DNA of 49,241 nucleotides, taken from NCBI GenBank assembly GCA_045596925.1, contig JAZODH010000062.1, forward strand, positions 1 through 49,241. Reading direction: 5' to 3'. Shown in pieces: positions 23,702 through 32,066 of the stretch; within the stretch, counting starts at the first letter, position 1; each line of letters opens with the position of its first letter. The notes beneath the pieces are model-generated. The model had not been told where the DNA came from. It did not search any database and saw only the letters and a list, made by a program, of their open reading frames with translations. The position numbers and the translations under genes were made by a program. Source of the DNA: SIG710 sp045596925 (GTDB lineage Bacteria; Bacillota; Clostridia; Oscillospirales; CAG-272).

Positions 23702-24484
23702 TTAAAGCGCAGGTGCGAGAGCTTCGCTCTCCTGCCCTGCAACGAGGCTGTTCATATCATAAAGCCCCGCCTTTTTGCCGCAGATAAACGCGGCGGCGGC
23801 AACTGCGCCCTCTGCAAACAGAGCACGGCTGTGCGCCTCGTGCTTGAGCGTAATGGTCTGATTCTGAGTTCCAACAAGCACCTCGTGGGTTCCCACTATG
23901 TTACCCATTCTGACTGCATGGATTCCTATCTCGCCCGTCTCGCGCTTTGCCTGTCCGCTTCTGCCCTTTTTCAGCTGAGCATCGGTGCGTACCGTGCGGA
24001 TAGCGTCGGCTATCATCAGCGCGGTGCCGCTGGGAGCGTCAAGCTTGCGGTTGTGGTGAGTTTCAACTATTTCAATGTCCGCGTCGGGCATAGAAAGAGC
24101 GGTCTTCTTTGCAAGCTCCACCAAAAGCGCAACGCCAAGAGACATATTTGCCGAAAAAAACACGGGAATTTTCGCCGACGCGGTCTTAATGACGTCCAGC
24201 TCTTCTTGCGTATGCCCCGTGGTGGCAAGGACTACGGGAAGTTCGCGCTCGACGGCAAAATCGAGGAGTGCAGGGGTGCAAAAATGCACGGAAAAATCAA
24301 CTATGCAGTCAATATCGGCATCGGCGGGGACAGAGGCGAAATCGGTATATACAGCGGCACCCTCGGTCTCGATTCCCGCAGGGTCAATACCCCCCATCAG
24401 CGACGAACCGCGGTAGCCTGCCACGCAGAGCTTTGCCACTTCCCTGCCCATAAATCCGCAAATTCCGTTTACGAGTATCTTCAT
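23702..24484 (-). CDS. dapB: 4-Hydroxy-tetrahydrodipicolinate reductase
   Basis: 260 residues. ILVNGICGFMGREVAKL is the NAD(P) site; VDFSVHFCTPALL and VLATTGHTQEEL belong to the nucleotide fold; VETHHNRKLDAPSGTAL carries the catalytic H-H-x-x-K-x-D-A-P-S-G-T-A motif. The G-I-C-G-F-M-G loop has a Cys where many enzymes have Ala or Asn. It supplies tetrahydrodipicolinate to Ddh, encoded directly downstream. Preceded by GAGG; 12 bases after dapA. Confidence 0.97.
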   Translation of the reverse strand: MKILVNGICGFMGREVAKLCVAGYRGSSLMGGIDPAGIETEGAAVYTDFASVPADADIDCIVDFSVHFCTPALLDFAVERELPVVLATTGHTQEELDVIKTASAKIPVFFSANMSLGVALLVELAKKTALSMPDADIEIVETHHNRKLDAPSGTALMIADAIRTVRTDAQLKKGRSGQAKRETGEIGIHAVRMGNIVGTHEVLVGTQNQTITLKHEAHSRALFAEGAVAAAAFICGKKAGLYDMNSLVAGQESEALAPAL

Positions 24485-24496
24485 TTCAAAAACCTC

Positions 24497-25384
24497 TTAC
24501 TTGATGAGATTCTGCTCACGCATGAGATCGAGAAGAACCTTTTCCTTCGCCTCGTCCATAGGAGTGAGAGGCAGACGGAGATAATTCTCCCCAAAGCCCA
24601 TAGCCGCCATTGCCGCCTTTACGGGAATGGGGTTGACCTCGGAGAAGAGCGCGTTCACAAGGGGCAGGAGCTTGAGCTGAAGCGCTCTGGAGCCTGCAAC
24701 GTCGCCCTGCAGGAACTTATGACAGATGGCACTTGTCTCTGCGGGCATAAGGTTTGAAAGGACCGAGATTACTCCCTTTCCGCCAAGAGCCATGATAGGC
24801 ACGATCTGATCGTCGTTACCCGAATAAATGTCGATCTTATCACCCACGAGTGCCGCCAGCTCCGCGATCTGAGAAATATCTCCGCAGGCTTCCTTGATCG
24901 CCACGATATTGGGGTGGTCGGCAAGAGCCGCCACGGTTGCGGGGAGAATGTTACAGCCCGTTCTGCCCGGAACATTGTAAAGGATACAGGGCTTTGCAGA
25001 AGCATCGGCAACAGCCTCAAATGAAGCGATGAGACCCTTTTGTGTTGCCTTGTTATAATAAGGAGCTACAAGGAGCATAGCGTCGGCGCCGACACGGCAG
25101 GCTTCCTGTGTAAGCTCGATGGCATATGCTGTGTCGTTTGATCCTGTGCCCGCGATTACGGGAACTCTGCCCGCAGTGCGCTCAACGCTGAATTTTATAG
25201 CCTCAACGTGCTCCTCGTGTGTAAGCGTGGAGCCTTCGCCCGTGGTTCCTACCGAAACCAGCGCGTCAATGCCCGACTCGATCTGCCAATCAATAAGTCT
25301 GCCGAACTGCTCGTAGTCGATGCCGTCCTTCGTGAGAGGTGTGATAAGTGCGGTCGCCGCGCCTGTAAATACTGTTTTCTTCAT
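24497..25384 (-). CDS. dapA: 4-Hydroxy-tetrahydrodipicolinate synthase
   Basis: 295 residues, the standard length. SVGTTGEGSTL holds the Thr-Thr pair, ILYNVPGRTGCN the catalytic Tyr (about 136), and IVAIKEACGD the Schiff-base Lys (about 164). It condenses pyruvate with aspartate semialdehyde. First gene of the lysine operon; ATG at 25384 with AGGAG eight bases upstream. Its 5' leader is a lysine riboswitch with a terminator. Confidence 0.97.
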   Translation of the reverse strand: MKKTVFTGAATALITPLTKDGIDYEQFGRLIDWQIESGIDALVSVGTTGEGSTLTHEEHVEAIKFSVERTAGRVPVIAGTGSNDTAYAIELTQEACRVGADAMLLVAPYYNKATQKGLIASFEAVADASAKPCILYNVPGRTGCNILPATVAALADHPNIVAIKEACGDISQIAELAALVGDKIDIYSGNDDQIVPIMALGGKGVISVLSNLMPAETSAICHKFLQGDVAGSRALQLKLLPLVNALFSEVNPIPVKAAMAAMGFGENYLRLPLTPMDEAKEKVLLDLMREQNLIK

Positions 25385-25407
25385 GTTTTTCTCTCCTGTT
25401 TGTTAAA

Positions 25408-25436
25408 GCAAAAAAGATAGCTAAAAACAGCTATCT
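25408..25436 (-). terminator. Riboswitch-controlled terminator before dapA
   Basis: On the minus strand AGATAGCT and AGCTATCT form an 8-bp stem followed by a T-run. Its 5' arm shares the GATAG/CTATC sequences of the aptamer's closing helix, so the two helices can compete. It is the expression platform of the adjoining lysine riboswitch. Confidence 0.85.
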
Positions 25437-25463
25437 CCCCAAAATCATCCTATGATTTTTCGA

Positions 25464-25620
25464 TGATAGCCCTCCGCATTTCTGCGACAGCAAAGCGGAT
25501 ATTCTCCGATTTGCCAGCAGGAGCTTTCCACCCCTCCCACTTCGGCACCCACACCTTTTCCGCACGGCCTTGGGGACCTTTCTTTTATGCGGTACTCTTT
25601 ATGAAGTGCGCCTCTATCTT
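25464..25620 (-). promoter_or_regulatory. Lysine riboswitch (L box)
   Basis: Read on the minus strand, the leader holds GATAGAGGCGC, TTCATAAAGAGTA, AAGAAAGGTCC, GGTGTGGGTGCCGAAGTGGG, GCTCCTGCTGGCAA, GTCGCAGAAATGCGGAGG and GGCTATC in order. These are the conserved blocks of the L-box aptamer, closed by GATAG/CTATC. Excess lysine should stabilise the aptamer and permit the following terminator to form, shutting off dapA-dapB-ddh-lysA. Confidence 0.95.
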
Positions 25621-25632
25621 TATTTTCATTTG

Positions 25633-25661
25633 ATTATATCACGCCCACCTCCGCTTGTCAA
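25633..25661 (-). promoter_or_regulatory. Consensus SigA promoter of the lysine operon
   Basis: Minus strand TTGACA (25656-25661), 17-base spacer, TATAAT (25633-25638); about 250 bases before dapA, leaving room for the riboswitch. Confidence 0.92.
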
Positions 25662-25704
25662 CGGTTTTTTAAATAAAAAGGAGGGATTTTGCGTTCAAAA
25701 AGAC

Positions 25705-25740
25705 AAAACGGCGCGATTTTTTACAAAATCGCGCCGTTTT
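25705..25740 (-). terminator. Terminator of the GH28 gene
   Basis: AAAACGGCGCGATTTT / AAAATCGCGCCGTTTT, a 16-bp perfect stem with a four-base loop, three bases past the stop of the glycosidase gene. Confidence 0.93.
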
Positions 25741-25743
25741 CCT

Positions 25744-26985
25744 TTATTTTGCCGTGAAAGTAGTATTGTTGAAGGACAGTCCGTCCACGTACCTTGTCAC
25801 CATGTTATCTCGGCTCAGTTCCCATTTTCTTCTGACGAAATTGGGATCTGTCTCCTTCTCGCCCGTCACCTCAAAGGAACAATCCGAGAAGCGGATGTTC
25901 TGCAGGTGACAGCTTTCGCGGCCATGCAGATAGGGATATGCAAGTCCGCGTGCGTGGAAGCCGTTAAAATACACGTTGCGGATCGCCTCGCACATAGTCC
26001 CCTCGTTTGCGGAAAGCTCAAAGCGCACGGAGGAGGAATGATGCCTGTCACAGACGATGTTCGAGAAGATCAGATTCTCGATCAGAGTCGCCTCGCGTCC
26101 CTGATCAGCCGTCTGGAACTTCTCGGGATCATATTTCATGTAGGGCAGTTTTATGCTTACACCGCACCAGCAGTCTGTCATGACAATGTTTGAGAAGGTG
26201 CAGTTGCGGATAACGCCGTCGTTCATCCAGCCGATGCGGATTCCCGAGGAATAGCTGGTAAGGTTGCAGTTGGTGACTGTAACGCGCTCGCAGACCTTGT
26301 TTTCCGCAATAGAAGCGTTGTTTGCGCGGACGATGATGCAGTCGTCACCGCAACGGATACAGCAATTTGAAACGGTGACGTTTCGACTGCTGTTGATGTG
26401 TATTCCGTCGTTGTTGGGATAGTTCACGTCAGCCTCGATCTTCAGCTTGTCGGCATTTACATAGTCGCAGTCGTGGATCCAGATCGACCAGCCCGCAGGC
26501 TGATTTATCATAGTAAAATCCTCGAATTTTACATTTTTACAGCCCGTGACGAAAATAACGCGGGAGGGGGTCAGAGAATCCTTTCTTCGATATAGCCAAC
26601 CTGCGTTTTCATCTGCCGGCTCGATAAATGCATCGCCGTTGCAGTCGATGACACCGTTGCCCGTGACCGAAATATTTCCGCACTCCTCGGCGTAGATGAG
26701 GCAGGAATTGCTCCATCGGGGAAGTTTTTTCGTCTCAACGTGACGGACGGCTCTGTCCTGAGGGAAGTCCGCACAATCGGGAGACGCAAAAAGAACGCCG
26801 TCAGCTTCCAGGTGAAGCTCCACGTTCTGCTTTAAGCAGACCGTGCCCGTCATATACTTTCCGCCAGCAACGATAACCCTTCCGCCGCCTGCCGCCGAGC
26901 AATCGTCAATGGCTTTTTGAATTTTTTCGGTATTGAGTGTCTTGCCGTCGCCCACGGCACCGTATTCACGAATATCAGCAATCAT
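25744..26985 (-). CDS. GH28-family glycoside hydrolase (polygalacturonase-like)
   Basis: 413 residues, right-handed beta-helix. IREYGAVGDGKTLNTEKIQ and GGGRVIVAGGKYMTG are the usual N-terminal blocks. NNDG (191-194) and CGDDC (212-216) supply the catalytic Asp residues. The later G-H-G block is SSGIRIG here, without the His, while SIKLP stands where many members have RIK. Such departures are seen in members acting on rhamnogalacturonan or xylogalacturonan rather than plain polygalacturonate, so the substrate is open. No signal peptide: it should act on imported oligosaccharides. ATG at 26985 follows AAGGAG. Diverges from an AraC-type regulator. Confidence 0.87.
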   Translation of the reverse strand: MIADIREYGAVGDGKTLNTEKIQKAIDDCSAAGGGRVIVAGGKYMTGTVCLKQNVELHLEADGVLFASPDCADFPQDRAVRHVETKKLPRWSNSCLIYAEECGNISVTGNGVIDCNGDAFIEPADENAGWLYRRKDSLTPSRVIFVTGCKNVKFEDFTMINQPAGWSIWIHDCDYVNADKLKIEADVNYPNNDGIHINSSRNVTVSNCCIRCGDDCIIVRANNASIAENKVCERVTVTNCNLTSYSSGIRIGWMNDGVIRNCTFSNIVMTDCWCGVSIKLPYMKYDPEKFQTADQGREATLIENLIFSNIVCDRHHSSSVRFELSANEGTMCEAIRNVYFNGFHARGLAYPYLHGRESCHLQNIRFSDCSFEVTGEKETDPNFVRRKWELSRDNMVTRYVDGLSFNNTTFTAK

Positions 26986-27025
26986 TTTAGTCTCCTTCCG
27001 CCAAAAGGTTTTAAAATTCAACTTC

Positions 27026-27053
27026 ATTATACCAACGCACAAAGAAAAATCAA
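27026..27053 (-). promoter_or_regulatory. Promoter of the GH28 gene
   Basis: Minus strand TTGATT (27048-27053), 16-base spacer, TATAAT (27026-27031). Confidence 0.7.
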
Positions 27054-27082
27054 TGGACGGCAATATATTTTTTAGTACTATA

Positions 27083-27111
27083 TTGAACTTATCGAATTTT
27101 TGTGATAGAAT
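27083..27111 (+). promoter_or_regulatory. Promoter of the AraC-type regulator
   Basis: TTGAAC (27083-27088), 17-base spacer, TAGAAT (27106-27111), 25 bases before the ATG at 27136. It is divergent from the GH28 promoter, with 29 bases between the -35 elements. Confidence 0.65.
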
Positions 27112-27135
27112 ATAAAAAACGCACGGGAGGCGGCT

Positions 27136-27984
27136 ATGTATATCGACATGAGAGGTCCCATTCGGGCAGAAATGCACGGCAAAGTAAAGCAAAAAGCCCC
27201 TTGGCACACGGGAAGAACCCTGGGGGCAAACCTGCTTATCTACATTTTGAAGGGCAAACTGACTCTGCGTATCGGTCAGGAACTGTTTTCGGGCGGTGCG
27301 GGCTGTGCGTTCCTCATCCCTGCACGAGTAAATTATGTTCCTGTCGAAGCAGAGGATCTGGAATATCTGTTTTTCCATTTCAAGACCCCGGAAGTTGATA
27401 TAATAAAGGACAGCAAACCCAAAATTACAGTCAACAGCATGCTTCCTCTCGGTGAATATGCCTACACCTACAGCCTTGATGCTTCACCCATAATATCCGT
27501 GCCGATAATAAGTGATACGTCACAGGATCGCCGCGTGAACGAGCTTGCAGACAGGGTGATGACACTCAACGTGTGGTCTTCAAGCTCCGAAAAACAGCTA
27601 CTTGATTGCTATCTGAGAGAGCTTTTGGTATTGCTGAACGCAAATAAGCAAAATGGCGTCAGCCGAAATCTGAGCCTGATATTGCAGTATATCGACAACA
27701 ATTATCAGAGCGATCTTTCCCTCTCGGTGCTCTCGCACCAATTCGGTTTTTCCCGTTCGTACGTTGCCCGTTTGTTCAGAAATGAACTGAAGATGCGCTC
27801 CTCGGACTATACGAACCGCGTGCGCATCGGTGCGGCGTGCAGTCTGCTGGCAAACTCGGATATGAGCATAGGCGAGATATCCGAAAGGACGGGCTTTTCG
27901 GAGCAGTATTACTTTTCCCGAATCTTCCGACAGCTCTGCGGAGTCACTCCCACGGAGTTCCGCAGAAAAAGCTCGGGAACGTAA
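27136..27984 (+). CDS. AraC-family transcriptional regulator
   Basis: 282 residues. The N-terminal half is a cupin-like sugar sensor (LLIYILKGKLTLRIGQELFS; FLIPARVNYVPVEAEDLEY). The C-terminal 100 residues hold two helix-turn-helix units: LSLSVLSHQFGFSRSYVARL and MSIGEISERTGFSEQYYFSR, ending in the family signature CGVTPTEFRR. ATG at 27136 has GGGAGG. It most likely activates the divergent GH28 gene in response to a plant-cell-wall sugar; this comes from position only. Confidence 0.92.
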   Translation: MYIDMRGPIRAEMHGKVKQKAPWHTGRTLGANLLIYILKGKLTLRIGQELFSGGAGCAFLIPARVNYVPVEAEDLEYLFFHFKTPEVDIIKDSKPKITVNSMLPLGEYAYTYSLDASPIISVPIISDTSQDRRVNELADRVMTLNVWSSSSEKQLLDCYLRELLVLLNANKQNGVSRNLSLILQYIDNNYQSDLSLSVLSHQFGFSRSYVARLFRNELKMRSSDYTNRVRIGAACSLLANSDMSIGEISERTGFSEQYYFSRIFRQLCGVTPTEFRRKSSGT

Positions 27985-28013
27985 AAAAAGGCGGTCACGA
28001 CCGCCTTTTTTTA
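27985..28013. terminator. Bidirectional terminator
   Basis: AAAGGCGGTC / GACCGCCTTT stem flanked by A- and T-runs, between two convergent genes; it overlaps the stop of the methyltransferase gene. Confidence 0.92.
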
Positions 28014-29135
28014 TCGCCTGTCAACGGGCTTGAAGAACTGATATAGGGTGCAAGGTATCATGCCGTTGTACAGCTTGCGCTTTTTGTCCGCACGGCGACC
28101 GTAGAAGCGCTCAAAGCTCTCGCAGGAGGTAAGAACGTAGATCTGCCACGGGCTGAGCTTTGAAAAGGTCTTGCCCATCTCGCGGTAAAGGCTTTCCACT
28201 TGCCGCTCGGTCATCATTCGCTCACCGTAGGGCGGGTTGCACACGATCGTTCCGCGTCGGTCGAGCTTTTCTATCCTTCGTGCGTCCTGCTCGAATATCT
28301 TCATGTTTGAGAGAACACCTGCGCGGTCGGCGTTTGCCTTTGCGTATTCAAGGACCTCGCGGTCAATATCAGAGGCGTAGACCTCGAACTTAGGGTCGCG
28401 CACCACCTTATCCTCCGCCTCGACCCGCGCGTCCCTCCAAGGAGAGGACGGCGTAAAGGGGAATTTTTCGGCGGCAAAGCTTCTGCCCGAGCCCGGCGCG
28501 ATATTTGCCAGGATCATAGCCGCTTCGATAGCAATAGTTCCCGATCCGCAGAAAGGATCCCAGAACAAAACGTCCTCGCGGGGACGGGCGGTATAGGCGA
28601 TCGCCGCGCCCAGAGTCTCGCGCAGGGGCGCCGCGCCTGCCGCAGGACGGTAACCACGCTTATGCAGTGCAGTTCCCGTAGTATCGATCATGAGAGTGGC
28701 AACGTCCTTAAAGATGAAAAATTCTATCTGATATTTTATCTCGGTCTCGTCAAAATAGGATATGTGATATTTCTCGCCAAGCCTATCAACGATCGCCTTT
28801 TTAACGATGCTCTGGCAGTCGGGAATAGAAAACAGAGCGCTCTTTATGGCGTGTCCCTTGACGGGAAAAGCGTCAAGGCGACCGATATAATCCTCCCAGG
28901 GAAGAGCCTTGGTGCCGTCAAAAAGCTCGGTGAAGCTGCGCGCCTCAAAGCTACCCACGCGGATAAATATTCTCTCTGCGCAACGCAGATTTATATTTGC
29001 GCGGGCAACTGCGGCGGCATCGCCCTCAAAAGTTATGCGTCCGTCCATGGTGTCAAGGCGTTTGTAGCCCAGTTTGTCTATTTCTTCGCCCAGAATCTTT
29101 TCAAGACCGAAAAGGCAGGTTGCAACAAGTTCCAT
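28011..29135 (-). CDS. THUMP-domain 23S rRNA guanine-N2 methyltransferase (RlmL/YpsC-like)
   Basis: 374 residues. Residues 1-60 are the ferredoxin-like/NFLD region (LVATCLFGLEKILGEEIDKL), ~60-155 the THUMP RNA-binding domain, and the remainder a Rossmann methyltransferase with DPFCGSGTIAIEAAMI for S-adenosylmethionine, YASDIDREVLEYAKANADRA, and the catalytic IVCNPPYGERM. This matches the YpsC family related to RlmL, which methylates guanine N2 in 23S rRNA. ATG at 29135 has GGGAG. Only three bases separate it from the upstream transporter gene, so the two form one operon. Confidence 0.92.
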   Translation of the reverse strand: MELVATCLFGLEKILGEEIDKLGYKRLDTMDGRITFEGDAAAVARANINLRCAERIFIRVGSFEARSFTELFDGTKALPWEDYIGRLDAFPVKGHAIKSALFSIPDCQSIVKKAIVDRLGEKYHISYFDETEIKYQIEFFIFKDVATLMIDTTGTALHKRGYRPAAGAAPLRETLGAAIAYTARPREDVLFWDPFCGSGTIAIEAAMILANIAPGSGRSFAAEKFPFTPSSPWRDARVEAEDKVVRDPKFEVYASDIDREVLEYAKANADRAGVLSNMKIFEQDARRIEKLDRRGTIVCNPPYGERMMTERQVESLYREMGKTFSKLSPWQIYVLTSCESFERFYGRRADKKRKLYNGMIPCTLYQFFKPVDRR

Positions 29136-29138
29136 TTT

Positions 29139-30065
29139 TTACTCCCGATTCTTCTTTTTGATAAAGTCCGCCGACTGCGCAAGGATTACAGAAGCGAACA
29201 CAATTCCACAGCCCACACTCTCGGGCGTGCTGAGTATCTCGTCACGGAGCAGAAAACCTCCAAGCACCGCAAAAACACTCTCAAGACTGAGGATCATAGA
29301 CGCCAGCGCAGGCTCTACCTTCTTTTGTCCCACGATCTGCAGGGTATACGCAACACCGCTTGACATTATTCCAAGGTACAGCACGGGAAGCATTGCATTT
29401 TTAATGGCAACAAGGTCAATATCCTCAAATATAAGCGCGCATGCAAGAGACACCGCGCCCACAAAAAAGAACTGAATGCAGGATATCTTCACGCCGTCAA
29501 GCTCTCTGAAGCGGTCGATCACAAGAATATGTCCGCAGAAAACGAATGCGCAAAGAAGCACCACCATATCGGCTATGTAAAAGGAGTCTATGCCCTCCGA
29601 GAAGAACAGCAGGTACATTCCCACAACTGCGCCCGCGACGCCGATCCATACAAGCGCGTGAGGACGGCGCCTGAAAAGCAGGAGTCCTGCCAGGGGAACA
29701 AGAACGACGTAAAGAGCCGTAATAAATCCCGCTCTCGATGCCGCCGCGGCACCTTCGGGGTAAAGTCCTATGCCCGCCTGCTGAAGATTTGTGGCAAGAA
29801 AAAGAGCCGTGCCGCAGCAAACACCGCCGATAACGTGCTTTTTTGCCGACTTTTTGCGCTCGGGGGCTTCAAGCCTCTTTCCTGCAAAAATATCACGGAT
29901 AATTATGACAATGAAAAGAAACGCAGACGCTATAAGCGAGCGCAGACAGTTTACGGTGAACGGGGGGATCGAGTCGGCACTGGCGGTCTGCGCCACAAAC
30001 GCAAGTCCCCAGATAAGTGCCGCCAAAAGAAGCAAAAGCATACCAAAGAATTTTTTTAGTTTCAT
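29139..30065 (-). CDS. EamA/DMT-family transporter
   Basis: 308 residues with about ten membrane helices in two repeated halves. The first EamA motif is in LIWGLAFVAQTASAD...PPFTVNCLRSLIA, the second in LGIMSSGVAYTLQIVGQK and ASMILSLESVFAVLGGFLLRDE. These drug/metabolite exporters move amino acids, nucleobases or related small molecules; the substrate is not readable. The 40-residue loop after helix 2 is Lys-rich (PERKKSAKKH). Transcribed with the downstream methyltransferase. Confidence 0.92.
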   Translation of the reverse strand: MKLKKFFGMLLLLLAALIWGLAFVAQTASADSIPPFTVNCLRSLIASAFLFIVIIIRDIFAGKRLEAPERKKSAKKHVIGGVCCGTALFLATNLQQAGIGLYPEGAAAASRAGFITALYVVLVPLAGLLLFRRRPHALVWIGVAGAVVGMYLLFFSEGIDSFYIADMVVLLCAFVFCGHILVIDRFRELDGVKISCIQFFFVGAVSLACALIFEDIDLVAIKNAMLPVLYLGIMSSGVAYTLQIVGQKKVEPALASMILSLESVFAVLGGFLLRDEILSTPESVGCGIVFASVILAQSADFIKKKNRE

Positions 30066-30111
30066 TTTTTAGACCTTTTTTGAATTTTATATGAAAAAGT
30101 GCATAAAGTTC

Positions 30112-30140
30112 TTGAAAAAAAACGTTTTTTTTATTATACT
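30112..30140 (+). promoter_or_regulatory. Promoter of the two-component system
   Basis: TTGAAA (30112-30117), 17-base spacer, TATACT (30135-30140), 95 bases upstream of the response-regulator ATG. Confidence 0.65.
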
Positions 30141-30234
30141 GAATATACCGGTCTCGTTATTATACCCCAAATGAAGAAAAAGTTCAAGCATAAATTTTCA
30201 CAAAAAAATGAAGTCAAGCCAAAGGAGGACACAA

Positions 30235-30909
30235 ATGTTTGATATTCTCGTAGTTGAGGACGACAGAAATACAAGGTATTTGATGGAAGCCGTGCTCAAA
30301 CGCGCAGGGTACAACCCCATCTGCGCCGTCGACGGCGTTGACGCTCTTGAAGTCATGGACCACAACCACGTGGACCTTATCCTCCTTGACGTGATGATGC
30401 CCCGTATGGACGGCTACGAATTTACCCGTGAGCTGAGAAGCGTGGGCTGTGAGATACCGATTCTCATGGTCACTGCAAAGGAGACCTCCCTCGACAAGAA
30501 AAAGGGATTTATCGCAGGCACCGACGACTACATAGTCAAGCCCGTGGACGAGGAGGAGATGCTTCTGCGCATCGCTGCCCTGCTCCGTCGGGCAAAGATC
30601 GCAAACGACCACAAGATAAGCGTAGGCTCAAGCGTACTTGACTACGACAAAATGACCGTCAAAACCGGAGACAGCCCCGAGATCGCTCTGCCCCAAAAGG
30701 AATTTATGCTCATCTACAAATTCCTCTCCTACCCGGGCAAGGTTTTTACGCGAATGGCACTCATGGACGAGATCTGGGACATGGACAGCGACACCGACCC
30801 TCACACCGTTGACGTCCACATCAACCGTCTCCGCGACAAATTCAAGGACAACCCCGATTTTGAAATAGTCACGGTCAGGGGTCTGGGCTACAAGGCGGTC
30901 AAAAAATGA
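30235..30909 (+). CDS. OmpR-family response regulator
   Basis: 224 residues. The receiver domain has the acidic pair in VVEDDRNTRY, the phosphoacceptor Asp (about 52) in LILLDVMMPRMDG, Thr in LMVTAKE and Lys in DDYIVKPVDE. The C-terminal winged helix ends RLRDKFKDNPDFEIVTVRGLGYKAV. AAAGGAGG precedes the ATG at 30235. The stop overlaps the kinase start (ATGA). Targets are not apparent. Confidence 0.95.
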   Translation: MFDILVVEDDRNTRYLMEAVLKRAGYNPICAVDGVDALEVMDHNHVDLILLDVMMPRMDGYEFTRELRSVGCEIPILMVTAKETSLDKKKGFIAGTDDYIVKPVDEEEMLLRIAALLRRAKIANDHKISVGSSVLDYDKMTVKTGDSPEIALPQKEFMLIYKFLSYPGKVFTRMALMDEIWDMDSDTDPHTVDVHINRLRDKFKDNPDFEIVTVRGLGYKAVKK

Positions 30910-31973
30910 GCAGATACAAAGAAAAAAAGGAAGTAAAAATGCGAAGAAAGGCCACTTTGCTGGTTATCTTCACAGTTCTGTGCTCCACGTTCATCATGGC
31001 ACTGCTCTCAATGTTGCTTATCCTGCTTGGGATCATGCCCGAGTTCTTCACGGCGAGGCTTTGGGTAACCGTTATCTTCCTCAGCACGTGCAGTATCATA
31101 GGCGGTTTTTTCGCGGCACTTGTAACACGGCTTTTCGTCCGTCCCGTTGACGATCTCATCAGCGCAACGAAAAAAGCCGCAGACGGTGATTTTTCCGTCC
31201 GCGTGCGCCCTAAATACGCCTTTGAGGAGATCTCGGAGCTGGCGGAAAATTTCAACAACATGATGGCGGAGCTTGAAGGCATCGAGCTTTTTCGCTCGGG
31301 ATTTATAAACGACTTTTCCCACGAGTTCAAGACCCCCTTGGTCTCTATCCGAGGATTTGCGAAGCAGCTTGAAAACGACGACATCACAGACGAGGAAAAG
31401 AAGCTTTACGCCGGTATAATCGTCTCGGAGTGTGAGCGGCTTTCAAATATGTCAAAAAACATTCTCCTGCTCTCAAAGCTTGAAAATCAGCAGTACACTG
31501 CAAAAAAAGAGAGCTTCTCACTTGACGAGCAACTGAGAAAATCCGTGTTGCTGTTCCAAAATGAGATCGAGGAAAAAAACATAGACCTTGACATCGATCT
31601 TGCCGACACCGACTACAACGGCGACGAGGAGCTGATGTCCCAGATCTGGATAAACCTCCTGTCAAACGCCCTCAAATACACCCCCGAGGGCGGACGGATC
31701 GGAGTCTCGCTCTTTACGCGTTCCCGCGAGATCTGCGTCAAGGTAAAGGACAACGGCACAGGCATTAAAAAAGAATCCCTTGACAAGATTTTCGATAAAT
31801 TCTATCAGGAGGATTCTTCAAGAAAGTCTGCGGGCAACGGTCTGGGGCTTCCCCTGGTGCGCCGTATCGTTGAGATCGTGGGCGGCAGGATAAGCGTGGA
31901 GAGCGAAGTGGGAAACGGCACCTGCGTTTCGGTATACCTGCCCCGCGAAAATGAAAAAAACAAGAAAATTTGA
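30906..31973 (+). CDS. Sensor histidine kinase
   Basis: 355 residues (an internal ATG at 30939 with AAGGAAG upstream is an equally good start). Two membrane helices lie at about 17-42 and 52-75 with a loop of only ten residues between, so the sensing part is in the membrane or cytosol. HAMP spans ~76-130. HisKA has FSHEFKTPLVSIRGFAKQL with the phospho-His about 139. The ATPase has N-box LLSNALKYTPEGG, G1 VKDNGTGI and G2 GNGLGLPLVRRIV. The short extracytoplasmic loop is typical of envelope-stress or antibiotic-sensing kinases. It pairs with the preceding regulator. Confidence 0.95.
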   Translation: MSRYKEKKEVKMRRKATLLVIFTVLCSTFIMALLSMLLILLGIMPEFFTARLWVTVIFLSTCSIIGGFFAALVTRLFVRPVDDLISATKKAADGDFSVRVRPKYAFEEISELAENFNNMMAELEGIELFRSGFINDFSHEFKTPLVSIRGFAKQLENDDITDEEKKLYAGIIVSECERLSNMSKNILLLSKLENQQYTAKKESFSLDEQLRKSVLLFQNEIEEKNIDLDIDLADTDYNGDEELMSQIWINLLSNALKYTPEGGRIGVSLFTRSREICVKVKDNGTGIKKESLDKIFDKFYQEDSSRKSAGNGLGLPLVRRIVEIVGGRISVESEVGNGTCVSVYLPRENEKNKKI

Positions 31974-32066
31974 GGTACAGTTTATTTTTCCCGAGTAGAA
32001 TGTATAAAGCAGCGTGCAAAGGGCTAAAATCCCAATATTCACGACTTACGTTTGAAAGGACATAAA

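Noticed and set aside
22886..24757. A 623-codon open frame on the plus strand
   Set aside because: It lies wholly antisense to ddh, dapB and dapA, which have clear family motifs and ribosome binding sites; it has no site of its own and no recognisable protein. It is a by-product of codon use.
25570..26193. A 207-codon plus-strand frame
   Set aside because: It runs through the lysine promoter, the terminator and the antisense of the GH28 gene, so cannot be a gene.
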